A stretch of DNA of 64,000 nucleotides from Methylosinus sp. H3A (GCF_015709455.1 NZ_JADNQW010000005.1:2596501-2660500); one strand, 5' to 3'. Shown: positions 1-9,649, numbered from the stretch's first letter. The notes: generated by a model not told the origin, from the sequence alone. A program made the numbers and translations.

Positions 1-819
1 GTTGCGCTTGAACGTGTCGAGGGCTCTCGCCATCGCGCCCACCTCGTCGCCGCGTTCGACGCCCTCCACGGCGGCGCTCAATTCGCCCTTGGCGATATCG
101 CCCATCTGCCCGGTGAGGCGCGTGATCGGAGCGCCGATCTTGCGGCTCGATATATAGACCGAGGCCGCGCCGCCGAGGAATATGGCGATCGCGCCGACGG
201 CGAGCATCGTCCAGATCGTCGACTCGGTCTGGCGGCGCAGCTCTTCGCCGACGTGCTGGTTCTCCACCTCGGCCGCCCTATAGATCGCGCGCATTTCATC
301 GGCGATCGCGCGGATTTCTTCGTCGGCGCCGCGCAGCAGCGACACGCATTTGGCGAGCTGATCCAGATCCTGCGGCTTCAGGCGCGAGCCGAGCTCGAGC
401 GCCGGAAGCTCCTGGGCGATCGCGATCGCCGGCTTCGCCTGCTCGAAGACCTTGGCGAAGCGGTCGCGGAAGACTTTGATCTCCGCCGCGCGGACGGGCT
501 CGAGCTGCATCGCCTCGCCGAGCAGCGCGTCGACGCGTGGGCCGACCGAGGCGGCCTCCTTCTGAGCGGCCCGAGAGATCGGCGAGTCCGAGTCATAGGC
601 GATCATCTGATGGACCGAGAGGCCGAATTCGGTGATGGCGCGATTCGACCGCAGCAACTTCACCACCGCGGCATAGGAATGCTCGGTCAGATCTTCGTAA
701 CGCTGGCCGAGGTCGCTCATTCGATGGACGCCCAGCGCAGTGGCTCCGAGAAACAGCAGGCAAGTCAGGGCGAGCGGGAGAAGGCTCTTGGTGGTGAGCT
801 TCAAATTGTCGAAACGCAT
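1..819 (-). CDS. Methyl-accepting chemotaxis protein, N-terminal part (cut by window edge)
   Basis: The gene runs off the left edge; 273 codons are visible. It begins with a basic stretch and a first membrane helix at about residues 10-30, followed by a mostly helical periplasmic sensor region (about 31-198), a second membrane helix (about 201-223) and a HAMP domain from about residue 225 (AAPITRLTGQM-like start, ERGDEVGAMA near its end). This is the usual layout of a transmembrane chemoreceptor that signals to CheA/CheW. The signalling domain itself lies outside the window, so a HAMP-containing histidine kinase or cyclase is not formally excluded. The ATG at 819 is chosen because the membrane helix follows at once. 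The ligand cannot be inferred. Confidence 0.8.
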   Translation of the reverse strand, partial: MRFDNLKLTTKSLLPLALTCLLFLGATALGVHRMSDLGQRYEDLTEHSYAAVVKLLRSNRAITEFGLSVHQMIAYDSDSPISRAAQKEAASVGPRVDALLGEAMQLEPVRAAEIKVFRDRFAKVFEQAKPAIAIAQELPALELGSRLKPQDLDQLAKCVSLLRGADEEIRAIADEMRAIYRAAEVENQHVGEELRRQTESTIWTMLAVGAIAIFLGGAASVYISSRKIGAPITRLTGQMGDIAKGELSAAVEGVERGDEVGAMARALDTFKRN

Positions 820-1132
820 CGAGAAAGCGTCCTTGTGAACAGTGATCGAGGGCGCGTCGGCGCAGCTCTCGGGCGTGGAGCCGACCTGTGCGCAATTGCA
901 GCAGAGCCTAAGCAACAAAAGGTTTCTGAAATATCTATGGTTTCAACTTTTGCGCGGCGTCTAGGCCGCCTCCGCGCGCGCCGCGACGACAGACGAGAAA
1001 GGCCGCCGGGATTGCGGCGGCCTCGCTATTTTCCGATGGTGGCGGGCGTCGCGGGATCGGAGCTCGGTCCGATCCTCCCGCGCGGGAGCGGCTCGCGGAA
1101 AGTGTCTTCGGCGAGCGCCGCCGCGAACGCCG
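820..1132. other. Intergenic span with terminator, no gene
   Basis: This 313-base gap lies between two minus-strand genes. It holds the terminator hairpin at 1001-1022 and an AT-richer stretch at about 905-950, which probably carries the chemoreceptor promoter. I could not assign clear -35 and -10 boxes and see no convincing reading frame on either strand. Confidence 0.5.
993..1022 (-). terminator. Rho-independent terminator after the sugar O-methyltransferase
   Basis: GGCCGCC at 1001-1007 pairs with GGCGGCC at 1016-1022 across an 8-base loop. Read on the minus strand the stem is followed by TTTCTCGTCT, so it would end the transcript of the gene finishing at 1133. The other side has a short CTATTTT run, so it may work in both directions. 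Confidence 0.6.
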
Positions 1133-2587
1133 TCAGAGCTCCGCGGGGCGCTCCGGCGCGCTCCACAACTCCTCTGCGTAACCGCGCCTGATCCAGCTGC
1201 GGAAGCGGTAGCGCCGCGTGAAGCCGTAATCCGGCAGCAGCGCGCCGACCACCGACTGCCGGCCGGAGGAGCCGACCTCGCGATTGGCCTCCTGATTGAC
1301 GCTGAGCAGCAGCGGAGCCCAACGGCCAATCCGTGCGAAATAGCTGCGGCAGACGGCGTCGCCCATCTCGGGGAAGGAGTCGCAATTGACGAGGATGTCG
1401 CTGGCGATGACGGTCGCATCGTCGATATCGGATGCGAGAACGAGGTCGACGCCCTCGCCCTGCGACGGCTCGCGAGGGTGGCGGAAGCGCACTTGCGCCT
1501 CGGGCAGGGCGCGGCGCAGCGAGAAGAACTGCAATGCGGCGACGGTCGGCAGGTCGACGATCGTGTAATGGCGCGCGCCGGCGAGCAGCGCGTAGCGCGC
1601 CGCCTTGCCGAAACCGCCGCCGATCTCGCAAATCTTCGGCCGCGCGACGCCGCTCGCCTCGATCGCGCGCAGGGCGAGATAGAGCGCCTGAATGTCGCGG
1701 CCGTGCAGCACGCCCTCGCCGATGGAAAGGCCATAGAGCCCGTCGAAGACCGCGGGCGGCGTGACCGCGAAGCCGAGCGCGGCCTCGATCTCGGCGACGA
1801 GCCGCCGCGAGGAGGCGACGAGCGTCTCGCCCACATAATCCTGCTCGGAGCATTCGACTCGCGCGAGGCCCAGATATTGCGCGAGCGAGGCCAGCATATC
1901 GTGGAAGGGCGCGACGGCGACCCGGCGGCCCTCCGGCGAGGCGGCGAGAAAGTCGTGATAGGCCTGCACGCCCTGTTCGAGCCCGGTGGCGACGGAGGAT
2001 TTCTGCGCGTCGACGAGGCATTGCGCGAGCGCGCGCGGATCGCCGCCGTCGAGAAGCGCGAGAAGCGGCTGATGGCGCTTGGAGACGATATCCGTCCACA
2101 TGGCGCCGCCGCCGCCCAATTGCCGCGCGCCCGGGCGGCTGGCGTGCTTCGCCCAGGCGCTCTGCAGCTCGGCGGCGATTTCGGCGTCGCGCTCGTCGAC
2201 CCGGCGAAGCGACAGCGTCGGCTCGAGCCGCGGCAGGCCGCGCCGCGTAGAATTGATCAGCTCGCCCGAGAGGTTCTGCCGGCTCGAGCTGTCGAGCAGC
2301 CAGAACGCTTCGCCGCGCACACGCGCGGCCAGAGTCTCTTCGTGATAGTCGCCGTTCGGCAGATCGAAATGGAAGCCATAGCGACCATCGCCGAATCCGG
2401 CGCGCGCCAAATCCTCGCGCGGCTCGTCGGCGCGCGCTATGCCGACGACTGCGCCGGCGGAGCAGATCTCGACCTCGAAGCGATCACGCGGCCGCAGTCG
2501 GTCATAGACCCAGCCGGAGACGCGCCCGCCGCTCGCGCGGTCGACATAGCCAGAGAACTCCCTCTGCCGCTTGCGCGTGAAGAACAT
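1133..2587 (-). CDS. Putative sugar O-methyltransferase with N-terminal GW-type beta domain
   Basis: The product has 484 residues. The C-terminal half carries a class I SAM-dependent methyltransferase core: the glycine loop EIGGGFGKA at about 321-329 and the acidic strand end IVDLPT at about 343-348, as in the 'putative sugar O-methyltransferase' family linked to polysaccharide clusters. The first 95 residues form a separate domain (GYVDRASGGRVSGWVYD, then a DGRYGFHFDLP stretch) of a type often attached to glycan-modifying enzymes. The neighbours are a methyltransferase and a glycosyltransferase on the same strand, so O-methylation of a surface-glycan sugar is likely. Family placement is from memory of motifs; the substrate is unknown. 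Confidence 0.7.
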   Translation of the reverse strand: MFFTRKRQREFSGYVDRASGGRVSGWVYDRLRPRDRFEVEICSAGAVVGIARADEPREDLARAGFGDGRYGFHFDLPNGDYHEETLAARVRGEAFWLLDSSSRQNLSGELINSTRRGLPRLEPTLSLRRVDERDAEIAAELQSAWAKHASRPGARQLGGGGAMWTDIVSKRHQPLLALLDGGDPRALAQCLVDAQKSSVATGLEQGVQAYHDFLAASPEGRRVAVAPFHDMLASLAQYLGLARVECSEQDYVGETLVASSRRLVAEIEAALGFAVTPPAVFDGLYGLSIGEGVLHGRDIQALYLALRAIEASGVARPKICEIGGGFGKAARYALLAGARHYTIVDLPTVAALQFFSLRRALPEAQVRFRHPREPSQGEGVDLVLASDIDDATVIASDILVNCDSFPEMGDAVCRSYFARIGRWAPLLLSVNQEANREVGSSGRQSVVGALLPDYGFTRRYRFRSWIRRGYAEELWSAPERPAEL

Positions 2588-2628
2588 CGGCCGTGCTCCT
2601 TTTTGGAGCGCGCAAACTCTGCGTGTCG

Positions 2629-3309
2629 TTACTTGCGCGCAAAAATCGATAGCGCGGAGGAGTGGCCGTTCTCCGCTTCGCGAATGTCCGAAAATCCGGC
2701 TTTGTGCAATGTTTCGATCAGATTGCGACGCGTGAGCGTCGCCGCTCCCGCCGATTGCGCGCGGGCGGCCGCATCCTCCTGCACGATCTGCGAATGGATG
2801 AAGACCGCGTCGGCGCGGCGCGCGAGAAGCGCTACGCCGGCGAGCGGATCGGCGAAACGGCGCAGCGCGTCGCAGGCGACGACGAGATCATAGGTCTTGT
2901 CCGTCTCGCGCAGAAATCCCTCCAAATCGCCGAGCCAGAAGCGCGTTCGCGAGAGGCGCATGACTTCTTTGGCGATGAGGCAGCGAATGAATCCAGCCCG
3001 GCTCGGCTCGATCGCGTCCACGCGCGCGCCGGCGGATTCGAGAAGGAAGCTGTGGCTCGCTTCGCCGGGGGCGAGCTCGAGCGCCGAACGGCCTTCGAGC
3101 GAGCCGAAACAATCGATCGCCCATCGAATGCGCGCGTCGTCATGGGCTTCGAGCTCGCCCGCCGAGACGCCGCATTCGGGCGGAAAGGCGTAGCTCCATC
3201 CGCCGATCGCGTCGACGGCGTTCTGCAGGCGCGGAACGCTCGACACATAGGAGTCGAAAACCTCCGCCGGGGAGCGTTTCGGCAGTTTGCTTCGCAGCTT
3301 CCTCAGCAT
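2629..3309 (-). CDS. Class I SAM-dependent methyltransferase
   Basis: This 226-residue protein has a compact Rossmann-type methyltransferase signature: ALELAPGEASHS at about 76-87 (motif I, with Pro replacing one Gly), VDAIEPSRAG at about 97-106 (acidic end of strand 2) and YDLVVACDALRR near 140 (motif IV region). It ends 41 bases before the sugar O-methyltransferase on the same strand and follows the double glycosyltransferase, so a role in modifying or capping a surface polysaccharide is the best guess. Nothing identifies the substrate. No membrane helix or signal peptide is seen. Confidence 0.65.
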   Translation of the reverse strand: MLRKLRSKLPKRSPAEVFDSYVSSVPRLQNAVDAIGGWSYAFPPECGVSAGELEAHDDARIRWAIDCFGSLEGRSALELAPGEASHSFLLESAGARVDAIEPSRAGFIRCLIAKEVMRLSRTRFWLGDLEGFLRETDKTYDLVVACDALRRFADPLAGVALLARRADAVFIHSQIVQEDAAARAQSAGAATLTRRNLIETLHKAGFSDIREAENGHSSALSIFARK

Positions 3310-3334
3310 CGATCCGATCGTCCCTCACCGATGA

Positions 3335-3367
3335 TCAGACCGCTTCTACGGTCTGACTTTTTCATTT
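3335..3367 (+). terminator. Terminator-like hairpin facing the plus strand
   Basis: TCAGACCG at 3335-3342 pairs perfectly with CGGTCTGA at 3349-3356 around a six-base loop and is followed by CTTTTTCATTT. The T-rich side lies on the plus strand although both neighbouring genes are on the minus strand, so it would stop antisense transcription rather than the local operon. Confidence 0.45.
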
Positions 3368-3493
3368 GGAGCGAATTCCCATCGCTCGAACGACCTGGCT
3401 CGCGCGACAGCGCTCTGGCGGCGCGACGGCTCCCCGCGAGGCGGCGCGATGGACTACGCCGTCGCGGCGCGTTTGGCAATTGCGCGCTCCTGC

Positions 3494-5770
3494 TCAAACG
3501 CGGAAATGCCGTCCCGACGGAAGGCTGCGCAGCAGCTGCAAGCGCGGCGCGGCGTTGTCGCGGCTGTACCAGGGGTTGAACGCCGGGTCCACGAAGTCGA
3601 GCAGGCCGTATTTCTTGCGCAGCGCGTCCTGCTCGCGTCGGAAGCGGGCGAGATTGGCGTCGGTCTCGTCGCTTCCGCGGCTCGCCGATTCATGGTGATA
3701 CAGCGTCGCGAAGGGCGTCCACACCACGCGAAATCCCGCACGGCCGGCGCGCAGGCAATAATCCGTGTCGTTGTAGGCGATGGCGAAATTCTGCTCGTCG
3801 AGCTCGCCGACGGCTTCGAGACATGCGCGCGTGATCAGCATGCAGGCGCCCGTCACCGCCGCCAAGGATTGGCGCACCTCGAGCCGGCCCATGGGGCCCG
3901 GATAATCGCCGGGCATTCCACAGAACCAATGTCCGGCCACCGTGCCGAGGCCGACGATGACGCCCGCATGCTGCAATGTCCCGTTGGGATAGAGCAGCCG
4001 CGCGCCCACGACGCCGGCCGAAGGATAGGCGAGGCAGGAGACCATTTCCTTCAGCCAGCCCGCGTCGATGACTTCTATGTCGTTGTTGAGCAGCAATATG
4101 TGATCGCCGCGCGCCGCCCGCAGGCCACGATTGACCTGCCGCGCGAAATTGAACGGTTCTTCGACGATGTCGACCGAAAAGAAAGGGTAGGCGGCCTTGG
4201 TCCGCTCATAGAGGTCGAGAACGCGGCTGTCCTGCGTGCCATTGTCGACGACGATGATCTCCAAATTCGGATAGTCGGTCCGGCGCGTCAGATCGTCGAA
4301 CAAGCGCGTGACGAGCGAGAAGGAGTCGCGGCTCGGCACGACGACAGAGACGAGCGGCCAGGCGTCGCTTTTCGGCGCGAATCGCACGCGATGCAGATCG
4401 GCGTTGAGCGCCGGCTCGACGACGGCCGGCGCGCCGTCCGACGAATAGCTCTCCGCGAGGGCGCGGCGCGCGCTGGCGGTGGCGCGATCGAGAAAGCTCA
4501 CCGAATAGCTCTTGCCGTCGCGTCGCCAGAGATAGGCCGGATAGGGAAGATGGACGATTTCCTCCGTCGCGAGACCGTGCGTGTAGCGCAGCAGCAGATC
4601 ATAGTCCTGCGAGCCGTCGAAGCCGCGACGCAGGCCGCCGAGCGCGAGCAGCCGCTCGCGGCGATAGAGCGAGAGATGGTTGACGTAATTCACGCCGGAG
4701 AGCAGCACCGGGTCGAAGGCGGGCTTCAGCGAATAATGCTTGGGCTGCAGTTGCGCGTCGGCCACGATCTCGTCGGTGAAGACGAATTGCGCGCGAGGCG
4801 TGCGCTCGATCGTCTCCAACAGCGCATCCACGGCGAAAGGCGCGAGCGCGTCGTCGTGATCGATGAAGCCGATCCATTCGCCGCGCGCCGCGGCGAGCCC
4901 GCTATTGGTCGCGGCGGCGATCCCGCCATTTTGCGCCGCGCGCAAAATCGTCACATCGGGCGTGCCGCGATGACGCTCGAGCCAGTCGATCGTCTCCGGC
5001 GAGGTCGAGCCGTCGTCGGAGAGGATCAATTCATAGGCCCCGCTCCTCTGAATGCGGAAGGAGTCGAGCAATTGATCGAGATAGCGCGCGGGCGCGTCAT
5101 AGACCGGCGTCACGAAAGAGAAGGCCGGCCTCTCGCCCGACCAGGCCGCCGCGCCGGCGAAGCGGTCGTTGGCCATGGCGATGACCTGCTCGAAATGCGG
5201 CGTCGCGCCGCGCACGCGGGCGACGCGCGCGCCGACGCCGGAAAGCTCGGGCGCGCCGGGCCGCGCGATGATCTCGCACAGCGGCGCCGCGCGTTCGCCC
5301 ATCGCCGCCGCGCGCAGCCTTTTGCCGACGAAGGCGCGCACGGATTTCTCGTCATAGGCGATAAAGGCGCGAAAACGGAACTGGGACGGGTAGGAGGAGG
5401 GGTCGAAGCGGACCTTATGCACGCGGCCGAAGCTCTGGAGCGACACCACATAGACGCCGTCGCGCGTGTGTTTGAGCTCGATCTCCTCGTCCGGCTCGAA
5501 ACCCTTGCCGAAATCGATATAAATGCGCGGGTCGAGCGTCTGATCGGCGTCGGCGACCTCGAGAATGATATAGGCGGCGCGAAAAAATCGCGGCGCGAAG
5601 ACGAAGAGCGGGTCCGGATCGGTAGCCTGCCAGCTCTCCCAGCCGAGCCGGCGCAGCCCGGATCGACGCACAGAAGGAATTCTCAGCAACAAGACCATGC
5701 CTTCCAGACGTGGAGGCCGACGTCGGCTCCGGGCCTCGGTCATATAGTCGAGCCGCCGCGCCTTGGCCAT
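3494..5770 (-). CDS. Large glycosyltransferase with two family-2 domains
   Basis: The 758-residue protein carries two GT-A (family 2) modules. The first spans about 217-400 (FSFVTPVYDAP, LSDDGS, and the metal-site motif FIDHDDA at 302-308). The second spans about 474-720 (VSVVVPSRDS, IIVVDNGT, LLLNNDIEV at 559-567, and YNDTDYCLR near 680). Residues 45-160 form an N-terminal beta-rich region seen in other O-antigen and rhamnan glycosyltransferases. Such tandem enzymes usually add two sugars in turn on the cytoplasmic face. Start: codon 1 at 5770, or the ATG at 5743; neither has a strong ribosome site. It lies divergent from the KpsT-like ATPase, in a polysaccharide region. Donor sugars are not predictable. 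Confidence 0.8.
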   Translation of the reverse strand: MAKARRLDYMTEARSRRRPPRLEGMVLLLRIPSVRRSGLRRLGWESWQATDPDPLFVFAPRFFRAAYIILEVADADQTLDPRIYIDFGKGFEPDEEIELKHTRDGVYVVSLQSFGRVHKVRFDPSSYPSQFRFRAFIAYDEKSVRAFVGKRLRAAAMGERAAPLCEIIARPGAPELSGVGARVARVRGATPHFEQVIAMANDRFAGAAAWSGERPAFSFVTPVYDAPARYLDQLLDSFRIQRSGAYELILSDDGSTSPETIDWLERHRGTPDVTILRAAQNGGIAAATNSGLAAARGEWIGFIDHDDALAPFAVDALLETIERTPRAQFVFTDEIVADAQLQPKHYSLKPAFDPVLLSGVNYVNHLSLYRRERLLALGGLRRGFDGSQDYDLLLRYTHGLATEEIVHLPYPAYLWRRDGKSYSVSFLDRATASARRALAESYSSDGAPAVVEPALNADLHRVRFAPKSDAWPLVSVVVPSRDSFSLVTRLFDDLTRRTDYPNLEIIVVDNGTQDSRVLDLYERTKAAYPFFSVDIVEEPFNFARQVNRGLRAARGDHILLLNNDIEVIDAGWLKEMVSCLAYPSAGVVGARLLYPNGTLQHAGVIVGLGTVAGHWFCGMPGDYPGPMGRLEVRQSLAAVTGACMLITRACLEAVGELDEQNFAIAYNDTDYCLRAGRAGFRVVWTPFATLYHHESASRGSDETDANLARFRREQDALRKKYGLLDFVDPAFNPWYSRDNAAPRLQLLRSLPSGRHFRV

Positions 5771-5931
5771 AGATCGCGAATAGGCGATATCCCCGGCGCA
5801 AACACGAATCGTAATGGCGAAAAAGTGGCCAAAATAGGCCGTGGCGCGCGCGTGGACGAGGCGAACGCGCTGGGCTATAAGGGCCGCGGTTCGTGTCGTT
5901 GGCGGTTCCAGGCGAGAACGACAAAGAGAAG

Positions 5932-6585
5932 ATGATCCAATTCTCAGAGGTCTTCAAATTCTATAAGACCGAGCGGCACTCGAAGATCATTCTGGACCAT
6001 GTCTCGATGGTCTTCGACTCGAGCTATTCGTACGGGCTGCTCGGCGTCAACGGCGCCGGCAAGTCGACGACGCTCAAGATCATCGCCGGCACCGAGCTGC
6101 CGAATTCCGGCAAGGTGCGCCGCACTGTGCGCGTGTCCTGGCCGCTCGGCTTCGGCGGGGGCTTCCATCCCGCGATGACGGGCCGCGAGAATGTGCATTT
6201 CGTGGCCAGGGTCTATGGCGCCGATCCGCGCAAGGCGGCGATCTTCGTCGAGGATTTCTCCGAGCTCGGCGATTATTTCGACGCTCCGGTCAAGACCTAT
6301 TCGTCCGGCATGGGCGCGCGTCTCGCCTTCGGCATGTCGATGGCCATCGACTTCGACGTCTATCTCATCGACGAGATCACGGGCGTCGGCGACATGAGCT
6401 TCCAGAAGCGGTGCCATGACGCCTTCGAGCAACGGCGTAAGAACTCTAGCGTGATTTTCGTCTCGCATTCGATGCAGGCGGTCAGCGACTATTGTGATCG
6501 CGGCGGCGTGCTGGTCGATGGCCGCCTCTTCATGTTCGACACGGTCGCCAAGGCGATCGAAATGTACAATCGCTTGAATAGATAG
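5932..6585 (+). CDS. Polysaccharide ABC exporter ATPase, KpsT/CtrD-like
   Basis: This 217-residue ATPase has Walker A GVNGAGKST (38-46), signature YSSGMGAR (123-130), Walker B VYLIDE (143-148) and the switch histidine in VSHS. The short length and the GMGARLAFG pattern match the KpsT/CtrD/Wzt core ATPases that power export of capsule or lipid-linked glycan. I start at the ATG at 5932, which has AAAGAGAAG just upstream, rather than the in-frame GTG at 5893, which would add 13 residues unlike the family. The KpsE-like gene follows after 8 bases. The expected KpsM-type permease gene is not in the window. Confidence 0.85.
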   Translation: MIQFSEVFKFYKTERHSKIILDHVSMVFDSSYSYGLLGVNGAGKSTTLKIIAGTELPNSGKVRRTVRVSWPLGFGGGFHPAMTGRENVHFVARVYGADPRKAAIFVEDFSELGDYFDAPVKTYSSGMGARLAFGMSMAIDFDVYLIDEITGVGDMSFQKRCHDAFEQRRKNSSVIFVSHSMQAVSDYCDRGGVLVDGRLFMFDTVAKAIEMYNRLNR

Positions 6586-6593
6586 GGGCGAGG

Positions 6594-7868
6594 ATGAACG
6601 AACCCCCGAAACCTCCCGATTTTCGCACGGCCAATGCGCTCGAGCGCGCCGAGGCGGTTTCCCGCTTTCTCTCGGAAGCGGCGCGGCGCGCGCGATTTTC
6701 GGCGCGCGCGCGCGGAGCCTATCAGAAATCCAGTTTCGCGGAGCGGCGCGGCGCCAAGGCGATGCGCATCGCCTTTCTCGTCCTGTCGATCGTCATGGTG
6801 GCGATCCCCAATCTCGTGGGGGCGCTCTATTACGGCCTGCTCGCCTCGGACCAATTTGTCGCGGAGGCGAAATTCACCGTCAGCAGCGCCGCCATTCCCA
6901 AGCTCGACGGGCTCGGCTCCGTCACCGGCCTGCCGCAGATGATGATCTTTCAGGATTCGATGATCATCGTCGAATATATCGAGAGCCGGACGCTCGTCGA
7001 GCAGCTCGAGCGTCAGGTGAACCTTCGCGAACTCTATGGCTCGGATCAGATCGATTGGTGGGCGAGATTTAGAAAATCGAAATCGATCGAGAAATTCACC
7101 GATTATTGGAAGAAGATGACCGCCGCGACGATCGGCTTTCCGTCCGGAATCGTCACACTGACGGTCCGCGCCTTCTCGCCGGCCGACGCCAAGACCATCG
7201 CCGACAAGGTCGTCGCCGATTGCGAAATTCTGGTCAATGAGCTCAATGAGCGGATGCGGCAGGACACGGTCAGGGCGTCCGAGCAAGATCTCGCGCGCGC
7301 CGCCGAGCGGGTCAAGGTCGCGCGGGTGAATTTGGAGCGCGCGCGCAATCTGGAAGGGCTGATCGACGTCCGCCAGACGAGCAAGTCGCAGAGCGAGGTG
7401 CTCTCCGGGATCGAATCCGATCTGCTGAAATATCAGCAGGAGTATCTCACTCAGTCGCGCTACGTCGACGAGAGCGCGCCGCAGATGCGCGTGTTGAAGC
7501 GGCGCATCGAATCGCTCGAGAAGCAGGTCGCCGATCGCAAGGCGGACATCACCACGCGCGAGGAGCAGGGGCTCGACGCGCTCGCGCGGAAAACCCTCTC
7601 GGGCAAGATGACGACCTTCGCCAATCTGGACCTCGAGCACAAGATCGCCGAGACGAGCTATGAGATCGCCACCGCCTCGCTCGACGGCGCGCGTCTGCTC
7701 AGCGAGCGCAAGCTGCTCTATCTCCATCAGATCGAGGCGCCGGCGCTGCCGGAGGAGGCCCGCTATCCGCGGCGTTGGCTCTATTCGGGCATTTTGTTAG
7801 CGGCCTCGCTCGCGATCTACGGAATCGTCGTCGGCCTCATCGCCTTCGTGCGCAACCACATGGCGTGA
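6594..7868 (+). CDS. Capsule/polysaccharide export inner-membrane protein, KpsE/CtrB-like
   Basis: The 424-residue protein has the polysaccharide co-polymerase layout: a cytoplasmic basic tail, a membrane helix at about 58-80, a large periplasmic region with heptad-rich helices (about 220-345), and a second membrane helix at about 396-418. The SDQFVAEAKFTVSSA motif straight after helix 1 is characteristic of the KpsE/BexC/CtrB group. These proteins bridge the inner-membrane ABC exporter to an outer-membrane Wza-like channel. It is co-transcribed with the ATPase and converges on rfbA with 8 bases between stop codons. No outer-membrane partner is present here. Confidence 0.82.
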   Translation: MNEPPKPPDFRTANALERAEAVSRFLSEAARRARFSARARGAYQKSSFAERRGAKAMRIAFLVLSIVMVAIPNLVGALYYGLLASDQFVAEAKFTVSSAAIPKLDGLGSVTGLPQMMIFQDSMIIVEYIESRTLVEQLERQVNLRELYGSDQIDWWARFRKSKSIEKFTDYWKKMTAATIGFPSGIVTLTVRAFSPADAKTIADKVVADCEILVNELNERMRQDTVRASEQDLARAAERVKVARVNLERARNLEGLIDVRQTSKSQSEVLSGIESDLLKYQQEYLTQSRYVDESAPQMRVLKRRIESLEKQVADRKADITTREEQGLDALARKTLSGKMTTFANLDLEHKIAETSYEIATASLDGARLLSERKLLYLHQIEAPALPEEARYPRRWLYSGILLAASLAIYGIVVGLIAFVRNHMA

Positions 7869-7876
7869 GCGTGCGA

Positions 7877-8743
7877 TCAGCGCTCGCGCGCCACTTGCGT
7901 GAGATAGGCGCCATATTGGCTCTTGGCGAATTTCTGCGCGGCGGCGCGCAGCGCCTCCGCGTCGATCCAGCCCTGGCGGAAGGCGATTTCCTCGAGACAG
8001 GCGATGCGCTGCCCCTGACGTAGCTCTATGGCGCGGACATATTCGGCCGCCTCCAGCAGCGAGGCGGGCGTGCCCGTGTCGAGCCAGGCGAAGCCGCGTC
8101 CCAAGCGTTCGACATTCAATTCGCCGCGCTCGAGATAGATGTTGTTGAGATCGGTTATCTCCAATTCGCCGCGCGCCGAGGGTTTCAAGCCGGCCGCGAA
8201 ATGCGGCGCGCGCTCGTCATAGAAATAGAGGCCGGTGACCGCCCAATTGGATTTGGGCGCTTTCGGCTTTTCCTCGAGTGACAGCGCGCGGCCCGCGGCG
8301 TCGAAATCGACGACGCCGTAACGCTCCGGATCGACGACGTGATAGGCGAAGACGGTGGCGCCGCGGTCGCCTTTCGCTTTGGTCAGGGACTCCGTGAGGC
8401 CATGGCCGTAGAAGATATTGTCGCCGAGCACCAGCACGGAGCTCTGGCCTTCGACGAAACCAGCGCCGATGACATAGGCCTGCGCGAGGCCATCCGGGCG
8501 CGGCTGGACGGCGTAGGAGAAGGCGACGCCCCATTGCGCGCCGGAGCCGAGCAGGCGTTTGAAGGCTGTTTCATCCTCCGGCGTGGTGATGACGAGAATT
8601 TCGCGCACGCCCGCGAGCATCAGCGCGCTCAGCGGATAATAGATCATCGGCTTGTCGTAGACCGGCAGCAATTGCTTGGAGACGGCGAGCGTCGCGGGGT
8701 GAAGGCGCGTGCCGCTGCCGCCGGCGAGAATAATGCCACGCAT
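7877..8743 (-). CDS. rfbA: Glucose-1-phosphate thymidylyltransferase (RmlA)
   Basis: RfbA/RmlA makes dTDP-glucose from dTTP and glucose-1-phosphate, the first step of dTDP-L-rhamnose synthesis. The protein starts [14 protein letters not shown], the nucleotide-binding loop of the family, followed by [16 protein letters not shown] and the sugar-binding region VLGDNIFYG. The ATG at 8743 gives 288 residues, the normal length; an upstream in-frame extension to 8974 reads into rfbD and is rejected. It is the last gene of the minus-strand operon rfbBCDA, ten bases after rfbD. Confidence 0.95.
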   Translation of the reverse strand: MRGIILAGGSGTRLHPATLAVSKQLLPVYDKPMIYYPLSALMLAGVREILVITTPEDETAFKRLLGSGAQWGVAFSYAVQPRPDGLAQAYVIGAGFVEGQSSVLVLGDNIFYGHGLTESLTKAKGDRGATVFAYHVVDPERYGVVDFDAAGRALSLEEKPKAPKSNWAVTGLYFYDERAPHFAAGLKPSARGELEITDLNNIYLERGELNVERLGRGFAWLDTGTPASLLEAAEYVRAIELRQGQRIACLEEIAFRQGWIDAEALRAAAQKFAKSQYGAYLTQVARER

Positions 8744-8753
8744 GATCTGGTCC

Positions 8754-9641
8754 TCAATGAGCGGGACCGGCCAGCAGCCGGTCGACGCAATTTGCGAGCG
8801 AGGCGCGCCAGTCGGGCAGAGCAACGCCATAGGCGTGCGCGAGCCTGGCGTTGTCGAGGCGTGAATTGGCGGGACGTCGCGCCGGCGTCGGATAATCGGC
8901 CGTGGCGATGCGGCGAACGCGCACCGGCGCGCGGCCGCGCTCGGCGGCGCGCGCGAAGATCGCCTCGGCGACATCCGCCCAGCTCGCTTCGCCCGCGCCC
9001 GTCATATGGAACAATCCGCGCAGCTCCGGCGCATCGTCCTGCAGCAGGCGCGAGGCGATGTCGAGCGTGGCGTCGGCGATGTCGAGCGCGCTCGTCGGAT
9101 TGCCGAGCTGATCGGCGACGACGCCGACCTCCTCGCGCGTCTCGCCGAGCCGCAGCATGGTGCGCGCGAAATTCGCGCCGAACGGGCTGTAGACCCAGGC
9201 CGTGCGCAGGATCGCGGCGTTCGGGCAGAGCGCTGTGACGCGCCTCTCGCCTTCGAGCTTGGAGCGGCCATAGGCGCCGATCGGCGCGGTCGCGTCGTCC
9301 TCGCGATAGGGGCGCGGGGCGGAGCCGTCGAACACGTAATCGGTCGAGAAATGCAGCAGCGGAACGCCGAGCTCGGCGGCCGTCTCGGCGACATGGCCGG
9401 CGCCCTCGCCATTCACGCGCATGGCGAGCGTTTCCTCCTGCTCGGCCTTGTCGACGGCGGTGTAGGCGGCGGCGTTGACGATCACATCGCAGCGCGCCTC
9501 GCGCAGAGCCGCGCGCACGCTCTCGCGATCGGAAAGATCGAGCTGCGGCCGGCCGAGCGCGACGATCTCCGCTTTTTCCGACGCGCGCTCGCGCAAGGCG
9601 GAGACGATCTGGCCCTGCGCGCCGGTGACGGCGATGCGCAT
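8754..9641 (-). CDS. rfbD: dTDP-4-dehydrorhamnose reductase (RmlD)
   Basis: RfbD reduces dTDP-4-dehydro-L-rhamnose with NAD(P)H, the last step of rhamnose donor synthesis. The N-terminus [16 protein letters not shown] is the Rossmann fold; [12 protein letters not shown] and the YGRSKLEGE (Y-x3-K) motif are both typical. The ATG at 9641 has GAGG six bases upstream; an in-frame GTG at 9653 overlaps the rfbC stop as GTGA and is an alternative. The product has 295 residues, as usual. It lies between rfbC and rfbA. Confidence 0.93.
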   Translation of the reverse strand: MRIAVTGAQGQIVSALRERASEKAEIVALGRPQLDLSDRESVRAALREARCDVIVNAAAYTAVDKAEQEETLAMRVNGEGAGHVAETAAELGVPLLHFSTDYVFDGSAPRPYREDDATAPIGAYGRSKLEGERRVTALCPNAAILRTAWVYSPFGANFARTMLRLGETREEVGVVADQLGNPTSALDIADATLDIASRLLQDDAPELRGLFHMTGAGEASWADVAEAIFARAAERGRAPVRVRRIATADYPTPARRPANSRLDNARLAHAYGVALPDWRASLANCVDRLLAGPAH

Positions 9642-9649
9642 CGTCGTCC

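Noticed and set aside
3449..5935. An 828-codon open frame on the plus strand opposite the double glycosyltransferase
   Set aside because: It is the antisense shadow of a gene with clear GT2 motifs; its product is Arg/Ala/Glu-rich without domains, as is usual for antisense frames in GC-rich DNA.
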